From positions 773,892 through 837,891 of the forward strand of contig BCLD01000012.1 of NCBI GenBank assembly GCA_001600875.1: a stretch of DNA of 64,000 nt. The letters run 5' to 3'. Positions 49,561-61,037 of the stretch are shown piece by piece. The stretch comes from Solicoccozyma terricola. Lineage: Eukaryota; Basidiomycota; Tremellomycetes; Filobasidiales; Piskurozymaceae. The translations under genes were made by a program, and so were the position numbers. Position 1 is the stretch's first letter. Every line of letters begins with the position of its first letter. Under the pieces are notes generated by a model. The model searched no databases. It was not told where the DNA came from and saw only the letters and a list, made by a program, of their open reading frames with translations.

Positions 49561-52148
49561 ATGGTTCGCCACCGTGGCCGGCACCGGGGCTCCCTACCGC
49601 GGCGGTCCACCCGCGCCCCCCCGCGGTCCATCGTGTGAAAATGGGTGAATTCCCTCCCGAAAAGGGTTAAACCTCGTCCCTCCTTTTGTTGTTTTCGGAG
49701 GGAAGAGGGGAGGGGAGGAGGGAGGGGGGCAGTGTCGCGCAGATGGGGGAGGAGAGTGGTATCATCATCACCATATCACCATCACCGTCACCATCACCAC
49801 CATCACCACCACCCCTCTCTCCACCACCACACACCCCCACCACTACCTCCACTTCATCTCACTTCCATCTCCAACACACACACACACACAACACACACAC
49901 GCGCGCGCGTTTGAGACGTGCATTCGGGGGCCGCCTTCCTTTCATTCATTCGTTGTCGTTAGGGAACCGGGGTTGAGATGGGTTAGTGGTGGTGGTGGTG
50001 CAGAAGAAGGTGGTGGTGGTGGTGGGGGGGGGGGTGTTCCCGTTGGGGAGTCCTTCTTCCGCGAGCGTAGCGAGCATTCATTTTCTTCGCGAACGGAGTC
50101 AGCTATCTACTCTTCCGCGAACGAGTGAGCAATACTCTCCTCCGCGAACGGAGTGAGCTATCTACTCTTCCGCGAACAGAGTGAGCGATACTCTCCTCCG
50201 CGAGCGAAGCGAGCAATATTGTCTCTCGCGAACGGAGTCATCTATACTCTCTTTCGCGAACAGACTGAGCCATCCTCTCCTTCACTCGCGATACGAGGAT
50301 GACGGGGCCGGGGGGAATGAGTTTGCGGCGAGAAGAACAGATGTGGAATGGGACGGGAGTTTTGCGCGTGTGGGAAACGTAACTTGGTAAAAAAACTGAC
50401 GACGCTCTCCTCATTTCTCCTTCCCCCCCCCCCCCTCCCCCCTTCGAAATCCTCCTCCGTCAATAGCTACCTCTGCTTCCCCAAATTCTCCTGCTGCTGC
50501 CTCCACTCCATCACCTACTCCCACCCCTGCCACCACCCCCGCCCAAGTAACCACATCCGCAGCTCAAGTCACAACATCAGCACAACAACAAGTGACCACG
50601 ACTCAACAACAAGTTACTACTTCACAACAACAACAAGTGTCGACGAGTCAACAGCAAGTTTCGACCAGTCAGCAACAGGAAAGTACGACTCAGGTGACTC
50701 AGGTAGTTACTACTTCGGAACAGACGTCTGCGTGAGTCCGAGGGTGTGGGGGTCCGGGGTTTCGTACTCGTACTGATCAGACGGGTATGTATGGATGGCC
50801 TTTTTTTTTTTTTTTTTTTTTTGGGGGGGTTCGTTTTAGATCGAGTAGTCAAGTATCAAGCGCTGGTACGACCACTACTACCGTTCAAAATACATCTCAA
50901 CAGGTTGGAACCACAACTTCAACTACTATTGTTGCTGCGAGTAGTGTTTCCCAGAGGTGAGTGGTTGTGTGGATGGGCGGTCGTGGCGAAGAAGAGAGAA
51001 AATAGATACGGAAACAGAGGTGCTGATGGAGTATCTGAATCTTTTTCCTTTTCTGCCCCGCCAGCTCCTTGACGACCTCCCAAGCCACGTCAGCCATCGC
51101 GGTCATTACCACCAACTCGAACGGTCAAGAAATAACATCGGTCCCTGCGTTGATCACAACTCGAATCACATCTTCCGATTCCAACGGTGTCGTTTATACC
51201 GTCACTCAAATCATCAGAAATCCAACCGGTTCATTAAACGATGGATCTGGATCTGGTGGTAGTGGATCAACATTTTTCAATAATACAGGAGCGGTAGTTG
51301 GTGTTTTTGTTGTTGTTGGTATTGCAGGTGCCGCTATCCTACTTGGATTCGGGTTTTTATTCGTTAGGAGAAGAAGACGTCAAAGATTGGATAGAGACGT
51401 AGCTGCTGCTGCTGCTGCTGCAAACGCTGCTGCACAACGAACTCCATTCGAAGACGATGAAGATACTTCAGGTGCTAATTCATCACTTACAAGTGGACCT
51501 GCAATGACTCAATATGGTGGATATTACGCTGCTGGGAATGGAGCTGGACAAGTTGGAGGATACGATTATGAACAAGCGGGTGGATATGATCCTTATGCTG
51601 TAGCAGCGGCGGGTGGTGGTGCTGGTGCTGGTGGTATGACTGGTGCGAGACAATCAACTTTGACAGTACCTGGCTTGGCGGGTGTTGGAGGAAACGATCG
51701 ATTCGCTCATTCAGTCGGAATGGATGATCCGTATGCTACTACTCAGGCGTCTCAAGGTGGTGGCGCTGGCGCTGGCGGGGAATATTACCTCGATCCTAAT
51801 GAATTCGATTATGATCGAGTTGGAGCTGCACCAGGTGGTGGCGCTGGTGGCGCGGCGGCGGCGTATGGGAACGTTGGGGGTTATTCGGATCAACAACATT
51901 CCGGGTATATGGATCAACAATCACAACATCAACAACATACTGGTGCACCGGTGTATGGTGGGATGCATATGAATGGGAGTGAAGGGAGTGTGAGTAGGGA
52001 TGAGGAAGTGAATAGGAGAGGTGCTTTGAAGGTGGGTGATTGGTGGTTGACATGAGAGCGATTTTAGACTTGCGCATGTGCTCACTTTGTTCGGAATGTT
52101 GTTTGTCCGTTTTGCTTCTTTCAGGTCACCAACCCATCAGACGAGTGA
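49165..52148 (+). CDS. SKG6/MID2-like single-pass membrane protein
   Basis: Exons 49165-49498, 50467-50731, 50840-50956, 51065-52031 and 52125-52148 give 568 aa, phases closing. Order: Pro-rich start, a KRQ site after HFD that looks like Kex2 cleavage, Gly-Thr repeats encoded by ACTGGG hexamers (49333-49425), a long Ser/Thr/Gln-rich stretch (VTTSQQQQ, VSTSQQQ), a single membrane helix AVVGVFVVVGIAGAAILLGF followed at once by RRRRRQR (cytoplasmic side), and a Gly/Tyr-rich tail ending LKVTNPSDE. This is the layout of Mid2/Skg6-type cell-wall sensors and axial-growth proteins, extracellular O-glycosylated domain outside. No signal peptide is evident, so either the first exon is incomplete or the TM acts as anchor. 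Intron 1 is 968 nt, exceptional here, and full of repeats. The first-exon assignment is the weakest part. Confidence 0.6.
49333..49425. repeat. ACTGGG-type hexanucleotide repeat, coding
   Basis: About fifteen imperfect GGGACT units in exon 1 of the SKG6-like gene, coding for alternating Gly-Thr with a few Ala and Pro substitutions. Confidence 0.85.
49529..50032. repeat. Cluster of simple repeats in intron 1 of the SKG6-like gene
   Basis: In order: (TG)n at 49529-49557; (CAC/CAT)n at about 49765-49850; (CA)n then (CG)n at about 49870-49909; (GGT)n at about 49987-50030 ending in a G run. Together with the array at 50060-50290 they fill most of a 968-nt intron. Confidence 0.85.
50060..50290. 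repeat. Degenerate GC-rich ~28-bp repeat array (locus B)
   Basis: Eight or nine imperfect tandem copies with core CCGCGAACGGAGTGAGC followed by an AT-rich spacer such as TATCTACTCT or AATACTCTC. Variants include CCGCGAGCGAAGCGAGC and CGCGAACAGACTGAGC. Within the core, GCGAGC-GAA-GCGAGC reads as a decayed direct doublet. The same unit in reverse orientation occurs at 5745-5925. Confidence 0.75.
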
Positions 52149-52505
52149 AAAACCGCCGACTTTGCCTTCTAATATTACCGTATTTAATTCTTCGCTGCTA
52201 TCGTGCTTTGGGACATTTCTTCTTTTCTTTTCCTGCTTTTCTTTTTTCTTTTTTCTTTTTTCATTCTCTTCCTTCTTCTGTGTAGGGTTATATGACTGAA
52301 CCTGCTCTTGGACCATGTTCCTACGCTACCTTGCCTGCTCTCCCTTGTATATAGCTCCCCCCCGGCCCATTTGATTGCCCCTCCGTGAACGCGTCGCGTG
52401 GTTTCATTCAGACCAGACCAGACACCGTTGGACAGAGACCACAACCACAACAACCACCACAACACCACTCTCCATACATCCCCCGCTGCTCCAACAACAC
52501 CAAGC

Positions 52506-54627
52506 ATGTCATCAATATTCAACATGTGAGACCCCCATCATCTGGAAGATTTCTCCCATTGACTGACTCCCCCCCCCGGGAACCCACCCTCGGAACCCGT
52601 ATAGGTCTCGGAGTGAGTGCCCGTCGGGAGGATCAGAGATTCAACGGACGAGTTGGCAGTGAAATTGATGTTTGAAACCCCTCTTTAACTGTTCTTCATC
52701 TTTCTATCTTCCACCTCGCCGCGTCTCGCATCGCATCGCATCGTATCGCATCGCATCAACCTTGACCTTCACCTCACCTCGCATCACCTCAACTTGACTT
52801 TGATTGGAATTAGCTTTCCGTCCAAAGAAAGTCCCAGAAGGTACAAAACAATATCAACTTCGGAAATACGCTGAACAGACATTAGTGAGTCTTCCCCAGC
52901 CCCCTCCCCCCCCCTCTCATCCTCCTGTTAATTGAACCGCAGTCGGTCCGTGCCTTTCCCCCCCCCCCCCCCCTTTCCCTCTCTTTGCGGGAGAAGAGAA
53001 CGCAAAAGTCAAAAGCAAAAACGGGAAAGGGGATTGATGGTGGTTTTTCTATTTGGTTTTTTCTTTCGGTGCTTTCTTTGGTGCTTCCTTTGGGATGAAT
53101 ATAGGGATCAGGGAATTTGAGGAATGCAGTGGTTTTACCGGAAGGAGAGGATGTTAATGAATGGATAGCTGTACATGGTGAGTTGTTTTTTAAACATTCC
53201 GAATGATGTTTGGATTGAAATGATTCAAACTGATGATGCGTTTTTTGATATTTGTTTGTTGATGCGGCTGCTTTTTAATTCGTTGTTTTATACTTGCGTT
53301 TCGGGGTTCATAAAAGTCGTTGATTTTTTCAATCATATTAATATGTTATATGGGACAGTAACCGAGTTTTGTAATCCAAGCAAGGTGAGAGGACCGTCTC
53401 TAGGGATGTGTATGTGAGGGAGGAGAGCTGGTACTCATGAAAGGTTTCCAACAAAAAAACACCTGGGGGGGAATCGAATCGAATAGTGTCCGATCATGAA
53501 TGCAGGTCCGAAGTGAGTCGAAAAACAATCTCAAGTGATTGATGGGTGCTTTAACACGGGGGAACTGATTTTTTTTTTTTTGATTATCTCCTTCCTTCCC
53601 ACTTTTCTTTTTCCCATAGGTACGATTTCCTTTGGGAAGACGGTGAAACTTAGTGGGTTTTTTGTTTTCCCTCCCTTTCAATCAGTTCATCGATATCTCT
53701 CAATATGATGAACCCCCCCCGCGGGCGACCTGAAACAAACTTTTTTTACACATTTCTTTACATTTTCGCAACAAAAATAGTAAAAAACCAACGGCACTTT
53801 CTGCGCCAATGTATGTCGAAGCGTTGATGAATTGGGTTCAAAACCTATTAGACGATGAGAAGGTGTTCCCGCAAAAGATCGGTGCGTTGTTGGGTGAGGG
53901 GGGGGGGGGGAGGAGGGGGGCGACTTGTTTCGGCCAACCCCCCCCCCNNNNNCCCCCCAAGCGCACAACCAGACCAAACGACTGATGGAGAATTTTAACA
54001 AATCGTCATGCGATTTTCAGGCGTACCATTCCCAAAGCATTTTCAATCGACATGTCGGACGATTTTACGTCGATTGTTCAGAGTGTACGCTCATATCTAC
54101 TATGAGCACTTTGATCAGATTTGTGCGTTGGGTATTGAAGGTGAGTGTGATGTTAGGGCGTTGAGGGAGGAGTTGTTTCGCCCCTCCCCCCCTCTTCTCT
54201 TCTGACGAGCAACTCTTCTTGAACCAATCCCCACCCCCCCCCCCCCCCCCCCCTCCGCCACCCCCCCCCCCCCCCCGCGCAGATGACAAAGCGATGGCAG
54301 ATCTCTCTCCGAAATTCAACAACCAAACTCAGATCACGATACGTCGTGTCAAGGCGACTCTTCTGCCGACCGGGGCTGGATCGAGATGCGCTGAATCTGT
54401 TGGGATGGGCATGGTGTGGTGGTGGTTGGTTGTGGATGATATGCTATACCCTCTACCCCCCCCCCCCCCCCCCCCCCCCACCCTTCTCCGCCACGCCGCA
54501 TCCAGCTCATCTGAATACCAACTATCGCCATTTCTACTTGTTCGTTATGGAGTTTGGATTGGTAGATCGGAAAGATATGATACCGCTCGACGAGTTTAAC
54601 AAGTCGATTCAGGAAGAATACAAGTGA
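52506..54627 (+). CDS. MOB1: MOB kinase activator 1
   Basis: Ten exons (52506-52525, 52605-52612, 52814-52884, 53105-53177, 53317-53384, 53487-53512, 53620-53652, 53781-53881, 54021-54140, 54506-54627) give 213 aa; human MOB1A is 216. Mob1 binds and activates NDR/LATS kinases (Dbf2 in yeast) in mitotic exit and cytokinesis. Diagnostic blocks in order: SRTFRPKKVPEGTKQYQLRK, LGSGNLRNAV, LPEGEDVNEWIAVH, VDFFNHINMLYGTVTEFC, CPIMNAGPKYDF, KKPTALSAPMYVEALMNWVQ, FPQKIGVPFPKHF, RLFRVYAHIYYEHFD and EAHLNTNYRHFYLFV. Zinc ligands C (TEFC, CPIM) and H (AHIYYEH) are present. The second exon is only 8 nt, required to rebuild SRTF. Intron 8 holds the 5-N gap (53948-53952) and intron 9 (365 nt) long C runs. 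The protein appears intact. Confidence 0.95.
52726..52758. repeat. GCATC pentanucleotide microsatellite
   Basis: Six to seven units of CGCAT (one CGTAT variant) in intron 2 of MOB1. Confidence 0.85.
53948..53952. other. Assembly gap (5 N) inside a C run
   Basis: Five N flanked by C runs in intron 8 of MOB1; the coding sequence is not affected. Confidence 0.98.
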
Positions 54628-54980
54628 TGATGAAGAGGATGCGATGAGGGTTTTTCCCCCTTTCTGTTGTTGGTTTCGAGAGGATCCGGATCGGGGGGTT
54701 GTTGATCGTTCGATCTGACCCTTTTTTTTGCCCATTGTTTGTTCCATTGAGCATGATTCCTCTTCTCTTTGTTCTTTCTTACTTTCCCTAGCTGTTGGTG
54801 ACGTTTTATCATGTTCTTCTTGTACCTCTCTATACAACATAACGATACATACCCATTACTTTATAACGATTGTTTTTCTTCTTCTTACACTTTCTAAACG
54901 TGCCTCCCGATCTAATACAAAATCGTATACATTTCCAAGCACCCGCCTTGCCCCGCTTCGCCCCGCCTCGCCTCGCCTAC

Positions 54981-56334
54981 TCACGCCCCTAAACCATCCC
55001 TCATCTCATCCTCCACCTTCCTCCTCTTCTCCTCCCTCTTCCTCGCATTCTTCTCATGTCGTCGTTTCAAACCCAATTCACTCTTTGAAATCGCTTCTTC
55101 TCGAGGTACAATATCGATTAAAAAATCAAACATGTCTGAAAACCCAATAGCGGATGCTACATCTGATTTTTGAAGAGTACGTCGTTTGTGGGATTCTGCA
55201 ACTTGCCATGCGCGAGTTGTTAGTTCGGTGATGAAGACTGTGAAACGATTGGGGGGGGGAGGGGGGGAGGGGGGGGGGGAATGGTATAAGATCGTTGGGT
55301 TAATTCACTCCCGAAATTCCAAATGGAAAACCCGGCAAACTCACTCTCGCAAGCCTTTGCTAATAAAATAGGAGCTTTTACCCGACCAAAAACCACCAAG
55401 TCGAAAAGAAGAAAGTAACCCCCTCCAAACAATCAGTTCCGAATCTATCAAAGAAGAACCCCCACCCCCCGACGAAACCGGTCATACCTCCTTACCCAAC
55501 CTCTTCCCGCCTCGCAACCCTCCCTCCCCAAACCAAAACCGGGACTCACCTTCTGCTGATATCATCTTCACTTCTGGATCACTCTTCATCACTTTTTTAA
55601 TCCTCGCTAATGGTAATCCACCACTTGGACCACCACCTCCCCCTCCGCCGGTGCCATTCGCGTTCCCACCACCACCACCACCACCATGTTTAAAATCAAT
55701 TTCTTCATTCTCAACGACGTCCATTTGTTTTGTCCAAAATTGAACCAACAAATCATCTAATGATATTGGATGTGTGGTATGTATTGGATGAGGTGAGTGA
55801 TGTGTGTGGTGAGGAGGTGGGTTGGATTGGTTGGTGAGATTTGAGGTAGGTTGGGAAGGATGGGAAGGTTGGGAAGGTTGGGGTTGGTGGGTGGATGAAG
55901 GGATGGGAGGTTGGTGGGATTGTTGTTGTTGTTGTTGAGGAGGAGGAAGTTGATGATGGTGTTGTTGGTGGTGGTCGCTGTTAATATGTGATGAGGTAGA
56001 TTCCGGATTCTCTTGTCGTCGTATGAATTTGGATTCCTAGGAAAAAAGATTCGCGATTCGCCGCGCCGGAGACGTAAGATTCAATATCTCATTTCCCAGT
56101 CTAAGAGAAGTGAATACGTACCCAATGACCACCACCACCACTTTCTTCATCTTCTTCATCTCCTTCATCAACATCATCCTCTTCATCTCCTTCATCAACA
56201 TCATTAATCAACCCTTCCATCTCTTGCATTGCATCATCATTTCGTATACTATCTCGTATCTGATGATTTATTGTATCATGTGGTGGATGGTCGGGATGAG
56301 AAGTGTATGGATGATGATGATGAATCGAGTCCAT
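54981..56334 (-). CDS. HAP5: CCAAT-binding factor subunit HAP5 / NF-YC
   Basis: Exons 56334-56122, 56036-55550, 55374-55345 and 55237-54981 give 328 aa. Hap5 forms with Hap2 and Hap3 the heterotrimer that binds CCAAT promoters; in fungi it works with HapX in iron and respiration control. The histone fold is complete: [25 protein letters not shown], a Gly-rich insert, [81 protein letters not shown] basic C-terminal tail follows. The N-terminus is His/Asp/Glu-rich then Gln/Pro-rich. One exon is only 30 nt. Intron 3 (55344-55238) is nearly all C on the coding strand. The gene is convergent with MOB1 and divergent from the ELO gene. Confidence 0.93.
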
Positions 56335-56384
56335 TGTTTGACTGGGATTTGAATAGCATCCAGGGGGGGGGGGGGGGGGGGGGG

Positions 56385-56385
56385 N
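56385..56385. other. Single N inside a poly-G run
   Basis: One N after 22 G (56363-56384) upstream of HAP5, 50 bp from its start codon. Confidence 0.98.
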
Positions 56386-56886
56386 GGACTATTGGTTGAC
56401 TTGGGTAGGGGAGATCTAATCGAGTGAGGGGAACCATCGAACTAGCACGTGAAAGTATGGAAGGGTAGGAGACTACCACATTGACACGTCATAGACGGAG
56501 GGGGGCGGGAGGTGGCAGGGGGAGGAGGGCATTACTAAGCCACGTCATTACCCACCCTAACCCCCACCCCTCCTCCCCCTTCCCCGGTGACACGTGAAAT
56601 ACACTTTGGCGGATATTGATCGGGAGATGGACGGGATCAATCGGGCCCGGGTAATGTATTCCCGATCTACGAAAGAATTCAATCGCAACTTGGTAAAATC
56701 AGACCAGGCACCACACAACAGTCTCAGACAGGGGTTGGGACAGGGTTGCACGGTATACTGCTCGCAGTTCGCAGTCCTCAGTCCTCAGTTCTCATCCCCA
56801 ATCCTATTCCCCCCCCCATCTCCCATCCTCATCCACATCCACATCCACATCCTCCATCCACCTACCCCCCAACCCACCCACCCAAC

Positions 56887-58249
56887 ATGACAATCCACCT
56901 CACTCTCCCTTCTACCTCCCTCTTCTCCTTCCCACCAACAAACAACCCGCTCCCCATCCCCCCACCTCCATACACCAACCTCCCCAACATCCTCTCTTCC
57001 CCAATCTCAATCCCCGATACCACTTTCCATGCTCTTCTCGATGTACGTGTTCCTATCACTATCGCCGTCGTCTACGCCGTCACAGTGACATTGGTCAATA
57101 GGGTTAACAAAGAAAGAGGGTTTAAACCGTGGGGGTTTTCAAAATCAAGTTGGTTTCATGTATTGGTCGTTGTTCATAACGTTGGATTAGCGATTTATTC
57201 AGGTTGGACGTTTTATGGGTTTATTACTGGATTAGGAAGGAGTTTGAATTGGGAACAAGGATTGACAGGGTTGATTGATTCGAATTGCAAGATTCATGGG
57301 AATCAAGGATTTGGAAATGCTTCGTTTTATTCAACAACAACATCGACTTTTAGTGGACAACGTTGGATGACACCGGAACAACATACACATCTAATAACAC
57401 CTTCTCATCCACCTTCATCATTGATACCAGGTCGTCTATGGAATGAATCTTTAGCATTTTACGGATTCATTTTCTACCTTTCGAAATTTTACGAAGTCGT
57501 GGATACGATGATTATCTTGGCTAAAGGGAAGAAAAGTTCTCTGTTACAAACTTATCATCATGCAGGTGCAATGATTTGTATGTGGGCTGGGATTAGGTAT
57601 ATGAGTCCACCGATTTGGATGTTTGTTTGTGTTAATTCGTTTATACATGCGTTGATGGTGAGTCTGGGGGGCGGGGAGGGGGGGGGGAGGGGAAGGGGGG
57701 GAGGGTGGCTTCCAAAGCTCCCCCTTCATTGCTAGCATTTGTACTTACCTCCCCTACCGCCCCCCCCCCCCTCCTTCCTCACCACAGTACACATACTACA
57801 CCCTCACCGCACTATCAATCCACATCCCTAAATCAATCAAACAATCATTAACAACACTTCAAATAATGCAATTCCTATTCGGAGGTTCATTCGCATTCAT
57901 CAATCTATTCATCTCATACTCTTCCCCTACCGTTTTTAAAACCATAACCGAGGATGGGAAAAATCGATTGGTGATTGGGGAAAGGGAGGTAGCTTGTATT
58001 GGAACGAGTGGAGAAGCGTTTGCGGTTTTGTTAAATGTGGCGTATTTGTTACCTTTGACTTGGTTGTTTGCGAGGTTTTTCGTAAAGAGTTATTTGGGGT
58101 CCGGGAAGGGGAAGGGGAAGGGAAAGATGAGCAACGGGAACGGGAATGGCGTTGGGAAAATCGGGAATGGGAGGGTGGATAAACATTCGGTGGAGAAGGC
58201 GTTGGGTGATGCGAGGAAGGGTTTGGATAGGGAGACCAGGGATTTATAA
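56887..58249 (+). CDS. ELO-family fatty acid elongase
   Basis: Exons 56887-57657 and 57788-58249 give 410 aa. ELO proteins are ER membrane 3-ketoacyl-CoA synthases that extend fatty acyl-CoA with malonyl-CoA. Evidence: several TM segments (PITIAVVYAVTVTLV, HVLVVVHNVGLAIYSGW, IMQFLFGGSFAFINLF, AYLLPLTWLFARFFV), the family block FYLSKFYEVVDTMIILAKGK, and the histidine box QTYHHAG near residue 222, followed by MWAGIRYMSPPIWMF and NSFIHALMYTYY. The first position of the HxxHH box is Gln, as in a subgroup of fungal and protist elongases. The C-terminus is a Gly/Lys-rich tail facing the cytoplasm. Intron 1 (130 nt) is full of G and C runs. Start ATG at 56887 follows a long CATCC-rich leader. Confidence 0.9.
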
Positions 58250-59720
58250 AAACACCGTATTGAAGGGAGAGGAAGGGGGGTTTGAGGGTTCGCGGGTGCT
58301 TTGAAGGTATAGAAAAAGGGAAAGGGGAGACGGCAATAGGACGAAAATGCATTGCGAATCAAAGGGAAAAAAAACATGGATAGATGAGGTTCGACTGGAT
58401 TCTCTAAACTCAGGCAGATCATAGCTTGGTATAATGATGATCTGTACGGACGCTATAGATTATCAGATTGGTAGAGGGTTGAGTGGCGGTGAACGAGGAA
58501 CGGTGAACGGGGAACGTTGACGGTCCATATGATGTCTTGGTCAATGATTCTTTGATTCACAAAACGTTTAGACCGTTAAACGTCTCGTCTCTATCAGCTG
58601 TTTCCCTCTGAATCTCCCACATTCGTATTTAGCTCCTACCATTCATTGTAGTCGTTGGCCAACGATAATCATCCTGATGGGGACTGGCACACACACATTT
58701 TCCCATTCCCGGACCGAGGCTGTTCGTAGTCCCCTATTTGATCAAAACCCCCGATACATTCCTCACGCTTTGGCTTAATCCAAGTTCCACGCTTCGAATG
58801 CAGCTTGGTAACCAATTTTTCTTTCAAGAGGGAGTTGGCGATGTGATCGGTGGGAGAGAGAGAGACATTTCTGTGGCAAGATGGATCCTTGGCCGAGGGT
58901 AATTGCAGTTGCACCCACGGGAGCTTGACTTGTATACATCCATCCCCCCTTCCCAACCAAGGACTCCTTGCAAGGAGAGCGTTTTCCTTTCAATATCAAA
59001 GGTGAAGCCCAGTGCGGGATGGAAAACTGCCAGAAAGGAGAAATTTCCGCCTTATTCACTCTGGTTATAAAGGTATAACGTCATTTTTCCCCGGAGAGGA
59101 CCGGCGCTCTTCGTCAACCGCAAATACAATCAATCATGAAAACCCGGCGATGGAATCGTCCGCTTAGTGCCTGATCCTTCGTAGGCGTTTACAGCATCAT
59201 ATCGCCTGTTACCGCGAGGAGTTACCCCCAGATTTACCTGTGCGAGATAGCGATACCTGTTGGGACTACTTCCAAGACACGACAGCGAAATGCGTCGAAC
59301 GGGAGGGTTCGCCACCTGGATGGAAGTGGTGATCAAACAAGAGAAGGAGTAAGGAAAAGGCAAGGGCTGCGGCAATGGCATGCTCCTCTACGATTCCCTC
59401 GTCCGTGCTCGGTTGTAAAACATTTGCTCCCCCGCGGACAGACATGGTCATCTCCAGCAAATGTTTACCACTCTCTGGCCGTTGCCCGGGCCTTTGTCAC
59501 GCGTCTCGCACTTTGTTATGCGGACCGGGACATGGTTATAAAAAGACACATGCATTGGTCCGAGTACGCAGTGGATACAATTCGGACGGGCTTTTCCAAA
59601 CAACAACCTCTCAGGAGGCGACTTGAATCTGTATAGATGGGGTTTGTCTGTAGCATGAATGGGATTGTTGGATGAGAAGAGGCTGCCAAATTGCCTGAAC
59701 ACAAAACCCCCTCTCCCCAC
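58250..59720. other. Intergenic region without recognised genes
   Basis: 1.47 kb between the ELO stop and the two-TM small gene (both reading towards it). Short open frames on both strands show no family resemblance, and I could not chain them into a spliced gene. The GCTTCGAATGC near 58790 is not a tRNA B box. Base composition is ordinary, without long homopolymers, unlike the flanking DNA. Confidence 0.4.
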
Positions 59721-60110
59721 TCACGCATCGGCTACGAATTGACTCTTTTCGTTGATAATGAATGGTGATTCTTCGTCTGATGAGTTGTCATCGAATTGCT
59801 CTTGGTGGTGTCCTCGTCGACCCATCAGGAATGATCGCAATGATAGTCGTCGACCAGCTCGCTTTACATCAATGTCCCTCTCAACGCCCAACGTTTGTCC
59901 TTCTGCCATTGCGAACCAGTCTGTACTTTCGCGTTGATTTTCCCTTTCGTCGAGGGCAGCGACGATTGTGAAAGCGCCAAGACAGATAAGACCAACGGAT
60001 GATGGGTAGAAGATTCCCAAGTTGAGGAAGGAGATGAGTATTACTGTTCCGAGAGCGGCAATTGAGGATCCGAAGAGGATGGCTGCCCAGAAACGGACAG
60101 GACAAATCAT
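59721..60110 (-). CDS. Small two-TM membrane protein, unknown
   Basis: A single-exon frame of 129 aa starting at ATG 60110. Two hydrophobic segments near the N-terminus (FWAAILFGSSIAALGTVILI and GIFYPSSVGLICLGAFTIV, joined by SFLNL) are followed by about 75 charged residues with RRLSLRSFLMGRRG and an acidic SDEESPF stretch, presumably cytoplasmic. I do not recognise it. The frame stays open upstream through 60251, so the 5' end could be an exon with a start further out. The two-TM plus acidic tail composition is coding-like, but no motif confirms it. Confidence 0.5.
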   Translation of the reverse strand: MICPVRFWAAILFGSSIAALGTVILISFLNLGIFYPSSVGLICLGAFTIVAALDERENQRESTDWFAMAEGQTLGVERDIDVKRAGRRLSLRSFLMGRRGHHQEQFDDNSSDEESPFIINEKSQFVADA

Positions 60111-61037
60111 GGGTGGGTGGATGTACTGGCTTTGGAAAGATGTGGAAGATGTGGAAGATGTGGAATGGAAAGAGGAGGGGAGGGGGGGGGGGTATGAACT
60201 GGCTCTGTTATGGTACTTGTCCGCCCCTCTGTGGCTGGATCGTGTACACACCTACTTACAGTACGACGCCACCGGAGACACCCGTTACACGGTTACATGA
60301 CTGAGCATGGGCGATGGGCTAGAAGAGGAAACACACAACGGCACTCTGGTTGGCGGAGTCTCCCGAGACACAGCAACCTGACGTTCCCAAGGTGTACCAA
60401 AGATGTCCCGAGGGCTATTTCAGACCGTTCTACGTACGCGACGGCGACGAGCCGTAGTTGGGGAGTAACCATCTCGGGTCCCAGCCACCCCGCCGTTTAC
60501 CCCCGAGTAAGTGGGGCAGGTCGAGTGGAACATGTATTCTATCAAGGAAACCGTCATCCAGGCCAGAAGTCGATTCAGAACACGGGCCGTCCAACTGCTT
60601 CTTTTGCATGCGAAGGATGGGGGGGGGGGGGGGGACCGGTTCCTAAGACGCACTCGCCCATCGTGTTTTTTTTTTTTGTACGCCGCTCAGCAACTATCGC
60701 TTCCATCGCTCTGGCTGGCTCCGACCGGCGGGGACTAATCGCATGCATTCCGTGACAGTGACAAGACCGCAGGATTGTCACGTCAGCACGCGTCAAGGTC
60801 AGCACGGCCTTCTTCCTATCCAACCTCCTCCAAAATTCCATTATAACGAGCTCCTACATAAGTTACACAACGGTACAACGGGCGGGCGGTGGATCATGGT
60901 TTGCGAAAAATCCCAAGGGAAGTCTATCGACATTGGTGACATGAGGCGAAAAAGTCATAAGAGGGGTTCGTCAAGGTGAGAGGTGCGGATATCATTTCGC
61001 GAGTAGCATGTTGAAATTTGCGGTAGGGATGTGGGCG
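60111..61037. other. Intergenic region, two-TM small gene to LIS1
   Basis: 927 bp with a GATGTGGAA tandem near 60139-60170, a 16-nt poly-G at 60619-60634 and poly-T at 60666-60677. Short open frames here lack coding character; no RNA gene was recognised. Confidence 0.4.

Noticed and set aside
50060..50290. Regularly spaced repeats resembling a CRISPR array
   Set aside because: Units are degenerate, spacers are short and similar to each other, no cas genes are present and the context is a fungal intron.
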